Assembly (NCBI GenBank): GCA_028673005.1
Contig: CM054115.1
Location: forward strand, 188,949,548 to 189,013,547
DNA from: Tanypteryx hageni
Taxonomy: Eukaryota; Arthropoda; Insecta; Odonata; Petaluridae
Reading direction: 5' to 3'
DNA length: 64,000 nt
The notes under the pieces are model-generated. The model worked only from the letters and a program-made list of their open reading frames with translations. It was not told where the DNA came from and made no database searches. Within the stretch, counting starts at the first letter, position 1. Each line of letters begins with the position of its first letter. Of this stretch, positions 24,362-36,406 are shown in pieces. The position numbers were made by a program, and so were the translations under genes.

Positions 24362-26149
24362 ACCTAAAGTACCTAAACAGTTATCTAATTGTTTAAAATT
24401 TAAGAATTTTTTTCAAGATTTTCGTTTTTTCTAGTCGGTTTTGCACAAAATCCTACCTAGGAAAAAAAACTTTGAATCTCCAACTCATCTAGAAGTGCCT
24501 AAACATTAGTATCCTCCTATATCCTCCTCCTCCTCTGTGAGAAACGTCTATATAGAATGATAACAGGAGGATACTAATGTCCAGCCCAAACTACAGAAGC
24601 TAAAAAGCTGAGAGTTTTAGTTTTTGTAGATATGATGGAGAAACCTTCTGATAAAATGAGACTTCTTACTTAAGTGACATGAGTCCGACTCCAGAAATTC
24701 CGAAATTTGCGTTTTTTCTCTTAAGAAAAGCATTGCGATATTTTTGTAAATAAATTATGGGCATTTGCCGGTAAGCTAGAGAGATGACATTTTCACTGTT
24801 ACTAGAGGGCGGAAATATCTATTTGGAATTATTGTCACTTTTGCTTACAGTGTCTTGGGTTCGACTCCAGAGACCCCGGAATATCTCCCATAAGTTAGCA
24901 ATGGAAAACGCAATCCAGTGTGTGCACCAATATAATAAGTTTAGGAAGCTGAAATTTTGCAATATTAGAGAACTTTTCTCAAAAGAAAACTACAAAAATC
25001 GAAAATTTTAAAATTGTAAATTTTAGGGGTTGTTTTAACCACATTGTAACATTAAAGTTTAATAATTTTTTAGGTACTACGGGATGAGCTAGGAAGCTGC
25101 AATTTTCAAATTATTTACAGAACAGTGCATTTGCACAAATAAACATTTCAATCTATCCATATATATATTTCGGCGGCCGTAAAAAATGTTTAAATTTTAA
25201 ACAATTAGAAAAATATTATTTTATTTCTAGAAGTGCTACAACTTTAAAATTTGGCTCAAATGTGAAGCATTAGTACCCCATCAAGGAGAAAGTGTAAAAT
25301 TTTTAAAATAGCAACATTTGGGGGTTGTTTTAAACTATTATTTTTACACGTGGGAAAAACGAAAATCGCTGCGGAGGTGAAATATTTAGAATTAATAGAA
25401 TATTTGTAATGATGAAATATCCGTCTGAAAAATATATGATATAATATAATATATCGACGACTCTAACAGAGGAGGAGGAGGAGGAGGATATAGGAGGATA
25501 TAAATGTTTAGGCACTTCCAGATGAGCCTGAGATTCGAAATTTTTTCTTAGGTAGGATTTTGTGCAAAACCAACTAGAAAAAACGAAAATCTTGAAAAAG
25601 TGTAACAATGCGGCTATAGTGTTGAAATATTTTTAAGTAGAGTTCTTACACAAAGGAAATACGTATTATACAAATTTTGATATTTTAATTTATTTGGCAG
25701 TTAAAAATTCTTAAAGTTTAAACAAATTGATAACTGCTTAGGCACTACGGGATGAGTTAGGAAGCTGAAATTTTCAAATTATTTACAGAGTAGTAAATTT
25801 GCATAAATGAACATTTCAATTTTACCATATATGAATTGCGGCGGCCGTTAAAAATTATTTAAATTTAAACAATTAGAAAAATATTATTTTACTTCTAGAA
25901 GTGCTACAACTTTAAAATTTCGCTAAAATGTGTAGCATCGTTACCCCATAATGAAGAAAGTGTAAAATTTTTAAAATTGCAAAATTTGGGGATTGTTTTA
26001 AAATTTTATTTTTACATGAGGGAAAAACGAAAACCGCAGCGGAGGTGAAATATTTAAATTTAAAAATATATGTGTAATGATGAAAGATGAATAATGAATG
26101 TTTTTTATGTTGAGATGTAATGCTTGCAGTATGCAAGCACCAACTACTA

Positions 26150-26150
<1 letters not shown>

Positions 26151-26215
<65 letters not shown>
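26151..26215. repeat. (TA)n microsatellite
   Basis: A pure TA run directly after a T 3' terminus (CTAG) and before the next T head (TCATTCTATATAGACG). Confidence 0.95.
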
Positions 26216-26217
<2 letters not shown>

Positions 26218-26975
26218 TTCTATATAGACGTTTCTTACGTAGGAGGAGGATTTAGGAGTTTACTAATGTTTAGGCTATTCCAGATGAGCTGGAGATTCGA
26301 AATTTTTTTCATTGTTAGAAGTTTATGTATTACCGACTTGAAAGAACGAAATCTTAATAAAGTGCAACAATGAGGCCGCTAAAAATTTGCAATTTTTAAA
26401 GAAATTTTCAAGGATTATGTACTTCCGCATTTGCTACGGAGTTGAAATTTTTTTAATTAGTAGAATTCGTAAAATAACGAAATAGAGATTAAACAAATTT
26501 TGATATTTTCATTTTTTGGTATTTCAATTTGTTTGGCAGTAAAAAATTCTTAAAATTTAAACAATTAGATAACTGCTTAGGTATAACGGGATAAGCTAGG
26601 AAGATGAAATCTTTAAATTATTTACAGAGTATTAGATATGCACAAATAAACATTTCAATTTTACCATTTATTAATTGGGGCGGCCGTTAAAAATTATTTA
26701 ATTTTAAAAAGTTGAAAAAATATTATTTTACTTCTAGCTGTGCTACAACATTAAAATTTGGCTAAAATATGTAGCATTAGTACCCTATAATGAAGAAAGT
26801 GTAAATTTTATAAAATTACAGCATTTGAGGATTGTTTTGAACTATTATTTTTACGTGGGAAAAACGAAAATCGCTGCGGAGGTGAAATCTTTAGAATTGA
26901 AAGAATATTTGTAATGATGAAATGTCTGTCTGAAAAATGAATGTTTTTTCAAGGATATATGAAATGCAACTACTA

Positions 26976-26977
<2 letters not shown>

Positions 26978-27028
<51 letters not shown>
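26978..27028. repeat. (TA)n microsatellite
   Basis: A pure TA run between a T end (CTAGGA, hairpin lost) and a reversed Penelope 3' fragment. Confidence 0.95.
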
Positions 27029-27032
<4 letters not shown>

Positions 27033-27035
27033 TAA

Positions 27036-27110
27036 GGAAATAAAAAGGTGGTGATGAGGGTGGCAACAAGGTGTTGAAGGCAGCCCAGCGTTCACTTACC
27101 AAGTCGGCGA
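27036..27110 (-). mobile_element. Penelope-like element 3' end fragment, reversed
   Basis: GGTGGTGATGAGGGTGGCAA and AGCCCAGCG are the reverse complement of the 3' UTR end of the Penelope-like element at 53,520-53,585. It abuts (TA)n. The same fragment occurs at 63,727-63,800 at the same place in unit 2. Confidence 0.65.
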
Positions 27111-27386
27111 TTTAAGATACTTATTTCTCCGTTTGTTATATATATATATAATAAAAGGAGTAATTGACTCTTATTACTTTTAAAAATTGAGATATCCGAC
27201 TGACTTCGCAAAAGGTATTGAGGGTACCAGTAGTTTTGTCATAATTTCTATCTTTTCCTGATTTCTTAATTGGTATGTATTAGGATGATATTCAACATCC
27301 CATCGATGAAGAACAACAAAAAAGATTCATTGACATACATCGCTTTTTCGCTTCATTTATTGCTGGTTGTACAAAGTGCACTTTCT

Positions 27387-27779
27387 TCATGTAATGCGGG
27401 TTGAAATTTTTGTAGAGGGATCTTTAGATGACCGAAGGCCATCTTTTACTCTTAGAATTTCTTTGGCTATTTGAAAAATTTCAGGCGCAGCTGTATCACT
27501 TAAATGATAAATAGAGGATGAATGTGGGGGCAAATGCCGACATGGTCTATTTACCATTTTTTCTTCTTCTTCGCTGTCGGTGTCAACATTGGCGTCATCT
27601 TGAGGGAGCCCAGGGAGAACACCATGCCCGTATTCGTCTTCACTGTCGGTTAGTATAACTTCATCAATCTCTACATGGTCGAGTTCATCATCACTGCTGC
27701 AATACCCTTTTCCATCGCTGATTTCATCTAATTTATGGAAGATTATCAGAGCTATTTCGGGAGAACTTCCACTTGACAT
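27387..27779 (-). CDS. Hypothetical 130-aa acidic protein or exon, copy 2
   Basis: The same ORF as at 118-510, starting at an ATG at 27,779. It has the same length and Asp/Glu/Ser clusters, with scattered substitutions (for example Lys9 to Ile and Ile33 to Leu). No stop or shift has been introduced. No function is assigned. Confidence 0.35.
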   Translation of the reverse strand: MSSGSSPEIALIIFHKLDEISDGKGYCSSDDELDHVEIDEVILTDSEDEYGHGVLPGLPQDDANVDTDSEEEEKMVNRPCRHLPPHSSSIYHLSDTAAPEIFQIAKEILRVKDGLRSSKDPSTKISTRIT

Positions 27780-27819
27780 AATTGTGTTTTATATACTTGT
27801 AATCGTATCTCGTTAACAG

Positions 27820-28440
27820 GCATCCGTCAAGCAAGAATGAAATACCAAATGTTTTCTCCCCAGCTCTCATATGATCCGTTCGTTATAGATTAAATAAATT
27901 ATTCGGATATAGAACAACATTTATTACAAGAAAGGCCACGAGACCACATACTTACGAGTTATAGTTTCGGAGATAGAAATTCCAGAATATCTGGCGAAAA
28001 ACATCGATCTCTGAGGCGGTTCTCTCGGCAGACAACAATTAGAATCCATGTTTTTCTATCCCATGCCCTTATAATGATGTGTGAGGTATAGTTAAAAATA
28101 TCTATTCAGATAGAGGACAACATTTACTACAAGAGGGTTTACGCAGTTACTTAATTACTAGTAATGGATTCGGAGATAAAAATTCGGAATATCCCGAGCA
28201 AAACGTCGCATATTATGTTTACATCGATCGCGAAGACGGTTCTCTCCGCAGACAACAATTGAAAATCCATATATTTCCCTCCCTTGCTCTTATATGACCT
28301 GTGAGGTATAGATCGAGAAATGAATTCGGATAGATGACTTCATTCGCCTCAAAAACGTCCGAGAGGCCACATAATTACGAGTTGTGGTTTCGGAGATAAA
28401 CATTCGAGAATCGCCCAATCTTTCCATACCGTTTCATACG
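27820..28440. repeat. Tandem repeat, period about 205-220 bp, copy 2
   Basis: Duplicate of the array at 540-1,150 with the same three-unit landmarks. Confidence 0.7.
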
Positions 28441-28763
28441 TGTTTCCCATTAGGAACGCCTTTGAAATCTGTGTATTGCATTTATGGAGTATACGTTTCC
28501 ATCCTGTTTCTATAAAATCATCTCTAATGCCCGCGCATCCCTCCGGCCATGCACAACCTGGGGGAGCGCAATTATCGGGTAAGTTAGGTTTATATGAGGG
28601 TAAAATTTGGTGGACCTAGAATTAGGTATCGAGGAGTAATCGGCGTTTACATATGAACTTTACTAATAACTCGAATAGAATTTATGTTAGAAATAAATGA
28701 CTGTATTGTAGGTAAGCATATGTGTAATAGATGTCGCATCGGATTCCCAAAATCAAGTTTCCG

Positions 28764-28774
28764 GGTTCGATTCC
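28764..28774 (+). promoter_or_regulatory. Pol III B-box-like motif, copy 2
   Basis: GGTTCGATTCC, the duplicate of 1,488-1,498, with the same flanks and no A box seen. Confidence 0.35.
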
Positions 28775-30059
28775 GCGATATTTATTTATTAAAATATATA
28801 ATTTTTTACTCTAAAAGGAAAATAATATTTATATATGATTATTTTTTTTGGCAAATAAAAAAGATTTAAAAAAATTCTCTGCAATATTTCCCTCACTTGC
28901 TTCCTCGTAATGTTATTTATGTGAAAAACCTGACTTTTTTCCATAGCAGGAATACTGTATATCATCAATAGAGATGTAAAAGTGCCTGGAAGTCACATTT
29001 CTTAAAAAAAGAATGGCGACTAGCGAAAGACGCCGATTTTCCTATTGTACGCGAACGTAAAACTTAAATGATCCTAGAATCAGACTTTTAAACGAGGCCA
29101 ACGTCATGAATACATGAAGGCGTTGCCAAGCATATATTCAAGGTAGAAAAATACATTTACCCCTATTTTTGGGCATCTCAATCTCTTACTCTCATACCCC
29201 TACCTTTCTTACCACCCTCTTTTCATTTCTTTCCCTCTCTCCACCTCCCGGTATCCCCCATTCCCTCCCTCCCCGCAAACCTCCAGCTTACCCAAACATC
29301 AGCTTTCCCTCAATCTCTCTTCTCCCTCTCCTTCCTTCCATTCTTCACTCTCCCCTTTCATCATACTCTCATCATGTTCCATTTTCGCAATACAGTCCAA
29401 TATACTTTTAGGAATACATCAACAAAACTGGTTGTTCAACGTAATATGTCCCAATGTTTCCTTTGCTTATATGTCATGAACTATCAGTCATATAAATTTG
29501 TATTCTCTATATCATCCGAAAGTAAAAAATAATTTTGACATAATTTGCGATAGACGAGGTAGTGCTGTTATAATATAGTAACAAACAATTTTGTGTCAAA
29601 GTTTTGCGATGCCAACTGGTGTAGTGTAGGAATATAAACGTTTACTTTCAGGAACACATTTATTAAGGCTATATTAAATGTGATTCTTATATTTGTAAAT
29701 TACCTTTGCTTTTACAGTTATAATTATGTCATGGTGAGTTTTTCACAAACCCCATCCCGAGAGTGTTTTCTTACACGCACGATTTTCATAAACGTGAATT
29801 GTTAACTTCATATTATAAAGTTCGGACTTTGAAATCGCATCAGAATGTATTAACTTACAAAAATAAATTTGGAAACATTTACATTATTTATTAAAATTTA
29901 TTTGCAGAATTTAAGAGTTGTTACCCACAATTTCACTAATCACAGTTATGATGAGACCTTGACGTGATTTTCATTTGTTATTGATAGTATGTTTTTATTT
30001 ATCTTAAATACTATTTGTCTTTATTCCCTATTTAAGATAGGTAAGGATGTTAATTTGAA

Positions 30060-31230
30060 CAAATTTAAATGAAACATTTACAAGTGTGGTGTTGTAGATT
30101 AGCAATTCTTCAGATAAATATAGTTACAGAGGTTTTTAAATGGATGGTTGATGTGATGGTAGGAAAAGAACAATTTATTATTTTTGTCAATTAATTAGGT
30201 GGCTAAAATATGAAATATTCAACAATTTCATTCCTACTAGTATCTAGAGCTGAATTACTCTGAACTAGCAGCATATTTTCATTGATTTTAAGCAATATGA
30301 TTGGATAAGTTAGTATTTCCATTAATGAAACAAAAGATACTATCAAATTTCTTACTGCTTATATACCAAACATCCTTACGTTTGCCACTGAGTTCTCTAC
30401 TTCTGTCTGCCATTCTCTCTCTCTGATCTCTCCTTGGCCGCGCGGCCTTCCGGTCGCGCATCGTCCAGTCGGTCGTTCCAAGTCGGCAATTTGCCACCTT
30501 CTACGACCTTCGTGTGTTGCGAGCATGGTGTCTTTTATGCGTGTTAGTTTGGCTTTACAATATACCTAATAGGTGTGTATGGTTAAGGAAGAAGAGGAAA
30601 GAACTCGCAAGGGAGTTGCAAAAAATATACATTTATGGCCCTCTTACAAACTAACTCATTCCTCGTGAGTGAACAAAAAAATCAAAAATTTGAAAAATAA
30701 ATAATGTACAAAAAAACACTTCGTAAAAATAAAGTAAAACTATGAATAAAGGGGGGTAAAAGGGAACAAAAATAGGGTAGACGCGGCAAAACATTGCCGG
30801 AGTGCTTGGGGAGAGGTAAAGGAAAGTTTTCGGTCACGCCTGGCTTCATCTTCCCCTGCCAGGTCCGCGACCCGCAATGCTCTCAGCTGTCTCTGCGCCG
30901 ATCAATACTTTGCGTAATTTTTATTTTGAAAATGAACTTTTTTATTTACTATTGGATTTTTTTCGTTCTTTTTTGTTTTGTTCCTTTTGTTTAGTTTTTA
31001 AGTTTTGCTCGTTCAGATCTTTTGTTGAACGCTTACTTTTTTTTTGGAACTATTTCTTTCTTTTTTTTTCTTTTTAAACAATATTTAATTTTTTCTGAAA
31101 CCACAATAACATAAATAGGTTCTTTAAAGCACAGTTTGCTTGCCTTTCTAAATCTAAATATAGAAAATACCTTTTTTACTAAATCTATTGTTAGTGTTAA
31201 GCAACAGAAAAAGGAAAGTTTGTGCCTTCA
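30060..31230. other. Unassigned flank and probable Jockey 3' UTR
   Basis: From 30,060 to about 30,560 the sequence is unique and unrecognised, including a GC-rich patch near 30,430-30,480. From there to 31,230 it is probably the 3' UTR of the minus-strand Jockey element, with T-rich runs on the plus strand near 31,000-31,080. No clear poly(A) end or target site duplication was found. Confidence 0.4.
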
Positions 31231-33927
31231 CTACTGAAGGAGTATTTCTTTTGGTCGTTTAAATTTGCATTTTTTTGTCGCGTCATATTGCCAAAGTCGG
31301 ACGGTGAGTGGGTTGAACTGTAGGGACTGTTCGAAGCGCTGGGCACGCTTGCGAACGAAGTCGTGTATCGTAGGGATTTTGTGCGCGTTTCTAATCTCGT
31401 AAGCCGGAACGAGTCGGGAGCTGTTTGTGATGTAGCGCAGTGTCATGTTTTGGAATGTTTCTAATTTTCACATGTTGGTTTTCGCCGTGTTACCGAATAG
31501 CTCGCATCCGTACAGCAGGGTTGGCCGAATATGAGAAAGATAAAGCCGAATTTTTTCGCCCCTTCGTAATTTTGAATTTTTGCTTATGAGGGGCATGAGT
31601 AATTTCCTCATACCCCTCGCTTTGTTTATTGCCTGCTGTACGTGTGCACCCCATGTCAGTTTCTGATCGAGGTGTAACCCTAAGAATTTGTGTGATTTTC
31701 GCATCGGTATCTCGGTGCCTCGGAATTCGAGGCGGAGGGAGGGCGTGAATTTTTGCTTCTTGGTAAAGTTGACAAGAACGCTTTTATCGGCGTTAATCTC
31801 AACTTTCCAGTCCAGCGTCCACTTTTCTAGCAGGTTAAGATGGTTTTGGATACGTCGTACAGCTGCGTTGACCTGTTGCGACTGCGAAGAGATCGCAGTG
31901 TCATCCGCAAACATGTAGACTTGAGTTTGTGGAGAAGAAGGAAAGTCATTGACAAAGAGGTTGAAGAGGATCGGACTCAAGATTGCCCCCTGGGGGACGC
32001 CACAAGAAATCCTCTTGGAAGAGGAGAGCCGACCATCCACAGCGACTCGCAGGGACCTTCCGGAGAGGAAGCTCCTGCAGATCTTTTGCAGATATAATGG
32101 AAAATCCATTGCGGCGAGTTTAAGTAGCAGGCCTTCGTGCCACACCTGATCGAAGGCCTTGGCGACGTCTAGGAACAGTACTTCCGTCCGTCCTCGGGAG
32201 TTGAATCCGTCCGTTATGTTCTCCACCAAACGAAGGATTTGGTGGGGTGCGGAGGTCTTTTGTCTGAAACCCATCTGCTCAGGTCTTATTAGGTCGTTAG
32301 TCCGGATGTGGTGATCGAAGCGGGAAAGGATTATCTTCTCGAATACCTTCGAGAGATTTGAGAGGAGGGATATGGGTCGGTGGCTGGCTGGGAGAGACGG
32401 ATCTTTCCCCGGTTTTGGAATCATGACGACTTTGCCACGCTTCCAATTCCAGGGGAAGTGGGATGCGGTAAGGCAGGCGTTGTACAGGTTTGTTAATGAC
32501 GAAATAGCACCGGGGGTGAGATTCATGAGCATCCGGTTGCTAACTTCGTCTAGGCCTGAAGCCTTGCGGGGGTTAAGCTCCTTGATGAGCTGTCTTGTTT
32601 CGTCGTCCGTAGTGGGAACTGGGGGTGGGCAGGGGGAGAGGCTAAGCAGGATTAAATTCCTCCTCGCCTCCTCCTCCGTCTTGGTCTTTTCCCAGTCCTC
32701 GCGTAGCGTCATGGTGCCGGCCAAATGCTCCGCAAATAGCTCGGCTTTTGCCTCGGCGTCGTGGATATACTCGTCCAAGTGCCTGAGGGGCGTCGGTATG
32801 CGCGCTTGACCCGTCAGCCGCTTGGCCATACGCCAAGTCGAGCCGTCTTCCAAGGAGAGGGAGGAGATCTTCTTCTCCCACTCCCGGTTATGAAACTCAG
32901 TCATTCCTTTCTTAACACGATAAGAAAGGAAGTTGTATAGTCGTTTGTCCAGCTGGTCGCGATTGCGTTGCCATCTTCCCCTAACGCGGTTTCGCTCCCT
33001 GATGAGGTCGATGAGGGGTTGGGGTAGGGATGGGACCGGAGGCTTTGCTCGAACCCGAGGAAGCGATGCCAGCCTGTAGGCAGTGGACATCGCGCCCGTG
33101 ATTCGGCTAACCTGCGCGTTCACGCCTTCGATCGTTGGATCGATAAGGCGCGGTAATGAGGCGAACGTCTCGTCAATTGATGATTTGTACATGCTCCAAT
33201 CTGTACGGATGATGGGGGGAGGGGGAGGAGCCGAGAGATGATCCGTCATAATGTCGATCCTTATAGGATAGTGGTCCGAGGTCAGCGCTTTTATCACTCG
33301 TGGAGTACCGTGGCTGTAAAAATTTTTGGTTAGGGCGAAGTCCAGGACGTCGTCTCCCTCAGGACCGGAAGAACTGACGTGCGTCGCCGAGAACGGCGCT
33401 TCGATCGAGGCCATCGCCGTCGCTGCAAAATTACGGAGGATCAGTCCGTTAGAATTCCCATGACGACATCCGAATTGGATGCTCTTGGAATTCCAGTCGC
33501 CTACATAGATGGCCGGTTTTTCCGTGACGAGCCGCTCCAGGTCAGCTGCCAGGAGCCGTTTGGAACCGGGTTGGTAAACAGAATAGATATGAAGGTTGCC
33601 CGTCGAATGATGAATCGAGATACCGATGCTTTCTAATTGGCTAAGGGCATCCGAGTTCAGTGGGGAGTGTTTAATCGTGGATTTTACTGCGATGGCCACT
33701 CCACCATGAGGGGTTTTGCGGTCTCGCCGATATATTTTGTAATTTGGTAGCCAAAATTTTTTGGCGTGTGTGAGATGCGTCTCCTGAAGGGCGACGACAT
33801 CGTAGCTGCCAGAACTGATGAAGTGAATAAACTCTTTTGCCCTAGAGAGGATTCCGTTGGCATTCCATGACACCAACGTGAGAAACCGCGGTTCGCGTCT
33901 AGTAGCCATTATCCAGGATAGCGCCAA
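31231..33927 (-). pseudogene. Jockey ORF2: APE endonuclease and RT, one TGA
   Basis: About 898 codons in one frame. The endonuclease shows VSWNANGI, ALQETHL, VGDWNSK and SDHYPI. The RT shows VMIPKPGKD, HRPISLLSNL, FLDVAKAFDQVWH, GVPQGAILSPILF and YMFADDTA with both catalytic Asp. One TGA at 31,468-31,470 interrupts the C-terminal region after ...AKTNM. The same frame then continues for 78 codons, in the C-terminal part conserved among Jockey proteins. A CpG-type C to T change is a plausible cause. All catalytic motifs lie before the stop. The start overlaps the end of ORF1 by 29 nt in another frame, a usual Jockey arrangement. Confidence 0.85.
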
Positions 33928-35572
33928 TCTCCCGTAGGATAAAAAGCTTCTTCTCGGCTAACGACGAAAATTTTGACAGGTTATCTAAAACCGTAATCAT
34001 CCAGGCGCCGAGTCCCTGGTTTGAGGTGGGGGGAGAGGGAGGGGAAGGGGGAGAGGGTTGCTGGGAAGGAGGCGAAGGGACCGACGGGCGAGAAGGCTGA
34101 GGGGTGGGGGCGGCCGCTGGGGTGAGTTTCGCTTGCGCTGCCGCGCGGCGAGGGTCGGCGGGAGAAGGGGGGGGGAAGGCAAAGGGACGAGGGGCTGGGC
34201 GGGGGGAAGGCAGGGTAGGGTGAGTTGCGGCCGAGAAGATGAATGGAGAGGTGGCGGGGGGAGGGGCGGCTCGGTTGGAGAACCAAGCGTTAGTGGCGGG
34301 GATGGGGGCGGGGACAAAATTTTGCGTCGCTCGGGCTGATCCTCGCGACGTGTTTGGAGTGGACCGCTGCCTGCGGCTCTCGAGGATGCCCTGATATGCC
34401 TGGCATCCCCGATAATTGGCAGGGTGAAATAGCTTGCAATTCACGCACTGCGCCGGCGCAGTGCGATATCTCTTCGGGCAATCACTCGTGAGATGCGCCT
34501 CGAGGCATTTCACGCAACGCGCGGTATCAGCGCAGTAGTTTTTCGTGTGGCCGAAGTTCTGGCAGCGCTGGCACTGAACGATGCCCTTAGGCTTGACGTA
34601 TGGCCTGACGTCTACATTAGACGAACCCATCAAGACTCTTGTGTCGAGGATCTTGGCATGATCCTCGCACTTTTCTAGAATGATGTGGAATACCGGGGTG
34701 TTCCTCCTGGGGACGGTGTTAAGCCCAGCGGCGCGTTCTTCCCTCGACGGCTTGGTTGACATTATCTGCGTCACTGACTTGACGCCCCAACCAAGCCGTT
34801 CGAGGGCTTGTTTTACCGATGCCGCGGTAGCGTGCTCGTGAAGCGAGCGCACGGTGTATTGCGGGAGGCGGTCCTCCGGCAGCTGGTAACCCGAGAAAGC
34901 TAACTTGCGGGATTTGAGTATGTCCCGCGTCTTGCGGTAGTCCGCAGCGCTTGCACACTGAATGTGCATAGCGCTGCGGCCTTTGACCTTGCAGACGGGC
35001 TGCACCTGTAGTTGGTCGGATAGGGCTTGGAACATCCCCTCCCAATTCCTCGTATCCCGCAAGATTAGCACTGGAATTTTCGAAGATTTTTCCGGAGGAA
35101 CCACCTCCATCGCGACCGCGGTGTCCCCAGGAGTTATAGGGGCGAAGCGATTCGATGTGGCTGTCAGTGACTCTTGGGATGCAATTCGCATCCGTTTGAG
35201 GCTGACAGCCTTCTTGCCTTCGACGAGGGTGAAGCCCTCGTCGGTTTGATGGGTCGCCGGTTTTGGTGGGGCGCCGAGAATTATCGGGTTTTCCTGTGTT
35301 GCGGAGTATGCTCGCAACACATCGAGTGCCGCCGCGACGGCGGGAGGCAAATTGTCACTCACCGACTGGACCGGCTCGGCTGAGGTGGACTGGTCGTCCA
35401 TCGGTTGTGGCGTTGGAGTAGGAGGCACGGCCTTGGCGGCGTCCGGCTGATGCGCCGCGTCGGGAAGCGGCTTTCCCTTCCTCGCGTCTTTTTTGACCTT
35501 GGCGGGTTGCTGGACCTCCAGGGGCAGCTGTTGGGGCTTGCACACGGCCGACTTGGCAGATGCCTTCGGCAT
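33899..35572 (-). CDS. Jockey ORF1 Gag-like protein with zinc knuckles
   Basis: An intact 557-codon ORF. The N-terminal 110 residues are Pro/Ala/Lys-rich and low complexity. Residues about 165-330 form an RNA-binding-like and PRE_C2HC-type region (RSLHEHATAASVKQALERLG). Three zinc knuckles follow: C334-C337-H342-C347, C353-C356-H360-C365 and C376-C379-H383-C390. The C-terminus is Pro/Ser-rich. Such proteins package element RNA and chaperone reverse transcription. Strong GC bias distinguishes the element from its AT-rich surroundings. The start is the first ATG, with about 150-180 nt of leader before the flank. Confidence 0.85.
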   Translation of the reverse strand: MPKASAKSAVCKPQQLPLEVQQPAKVKKDARKGKPLPDAAHQPDAAKAVPPTPTPQPMDDQSTSAEPVQSVSDNLPPAVAAALDVLRAYSATQENPIILGAPPKPATHQTDEGFTLVEGKKAVSLKRMRIASQESLTATSNRFAPITPGDTAVAMEVVPPEKSSKIPVLILRDTRNWEGMFQALSDQLQVQPVCKVKGRSAMHIQCASAADYRKTRDILKSRKLAFSGYQLPEDRLPQYTVRSLHEHATAASVKQALERLGWGVKSVTQIMSTKPSREERAAGLNTVPRRNTPVFHIILEKCEDHAKILDTRVLMGSSNVDVRPYVKPKGIVQCQRCQNFGHTKNYCADTARCVKCLEAHLTSDCPKRYRTAPAQCVNCKLFHPANYRGCQAYQGILESRRQRSTPNTSRGSARATQNFVPAPIPATNAWFSNRAAPPPATSPFIFSAATHPTLPSPRPAPRPFAFPPPSPADPRRAAAQAKLTPAAAPTPQPSRPSVPSPPSQQPSPPSPPSPPTSNQGLGAWMITVLDNLSKFSSLAEKKLFILREIGAILDNGY

Positions 35573-36332
35573 CGCGAGTTGGAAGGTCGTAGGGGGGTGG
35601 AGGGAAAAGGGGACGAAGGTGAGGGGGGCGGCTTTCGCCGGGGGGGGGACGGTCGCTCCCGAATCCGGGGAGTCCGTCGTCGCTTGTATCGCACAACAAC
35701 AACACTCGTAGTCAACAAGTCAGTAGAAAGATCGCACTCAGTCGGAGTAATCGATTAAAGAATCAATCTCAGAATCCGAATCAAAGAATCAGAATCAATG
35801 AATCAATCCAGAATGAATCAGAAGCTCTCTCCTCTCAATCGAAGATCTCTCACCTCCCATCCATTCTCTATCTCTGCCATTCTCTCAACTGTGATAAGAT
35901 TAAATAGAGAGACCCCCACATCACTCAACAGCTGGTATGTGGACACTTTTGCAAATATTTTCCACCCATGCATGTTGAAAGGTTATCATAATTATATTAT
36001 AAAGTTTATTCATATTAAAATGTTAGCAATATAAGAGTTGGTTTAAAAAAATCATTTTTTTACCTTGTGCCACGAAATTCTTGCAAAATTGAAAGAGTGT
36101 GATGACATTTATAGATGGTTTCAGAGCACTGATATAATATCCCAATTCAAGGTGACCTCTAATGCAAGCCAATCTAATATAAATATCTCCTCATTATTAA
36201 AAGATAATTAAAATAACTTCATCAATATCATCTAGAATAGACCCGGGTCTTCCACTTGCATTGGTTGATACTAGCTTGGCTAGCCCGGACCCAACTAAGA
36301 AAAACACCCTCTTTCAGAAACAGGAAAGATTA
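35573..36332. other. Jockey leader and unassigned flank
   Basis: 35,573 to about 35,755 is likely the Jockey 5' UTR (minus strand). 35,756-35,830 holds repeated AATCAGAATC-like words. The rest to 36,300 is AT-rich with no gene seen. Near 36,241-36,295 there is a GC-rich stretch with GACCCGGGTC and GGCTAGCCCGGACC. Confidence 0.4.
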
Positions 36333-36335
36333 TCT

Positions 36336-36406
36336 GCTAAGGTACTTCAGTGGTAGAATATCCGCCCGGAAAGTGAGAGAACCGGGTTCGATTCCCGGTC
36401 ATAGCA
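36336..36406 (+). tRNA. tRNA-like gene, Gly-type body, apparent anticodon GGA
   Basis: A cloverleaf can be folded by eye. The acceptor is GCTAAGG/TCATAGC with one A-A mismatch and one G-T, and A follows as discriminator. The D arm contains TTCAGTGGTAGAA. The anticodon arm TCCGC/GTGAG is weak, with loop CCGGAAA. The T arm CCGGG-TTCGATT-CCCGG is perfect. D and T arms resemble arthropod tRNA-Gly, but the loop centre reads GGA (Ser), position 33 is C rather than T, and there is no long Ser-type variable arm. Three extra pairs extend the acceptor (TCT/AGA). CTTTCAGAAACAGG before it and CTGTTTCAAAG after it are roughly complementary. It sits right beside the adintovirus edge. Probably a tRNA relic. 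Confidence 0.5.

Larger units (their letters stand above)
24362..27028. mobile_element. Cluster of T elements (reversed piece, then three forward copies)
   Basis: A reversed head piece (about 24,380-24,550) is followed by forward copies at about 24,552-25,440, 25,440-26,150 and 26,216-26,977. The 24,552 copy includes a longer 5' part with two GTTCGACTCC B-box-like motifs (near 24,672 and 24,850). The 26,150 end has the full TGCTTGCAgtaTGCAAGCA hairpin and CTAG before T. No protein-coding gene is evident, and ORFs here are short and AT-driven. Confidence 0.55.
27271..30059. repeat. A block, copy 2
   Basis: Same content and order as 1-2,954, minus about 170 bases near 29,970. Matching extends upstream: 27,151-27,270 equals 63,872-63,990 apart from a few substitutions. 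No genes beyond those listed are recognised. Confidence 0.85.

Noticed and set aside
27046..27080. Possible hammerhead ribozyme in the reversed Penelope fragment (GTGATGAG then GAAG)
   Set aside because: The essential core C and GAAA are not matched, and this strand is antisense to the element.
33981..35758. Several long ORFs opposite or out of frame with Jockey ORF1
   Set aside because: These shadows of a GC-rich gene on both strands have Pro/Arg/Gly-rich products with no domains.
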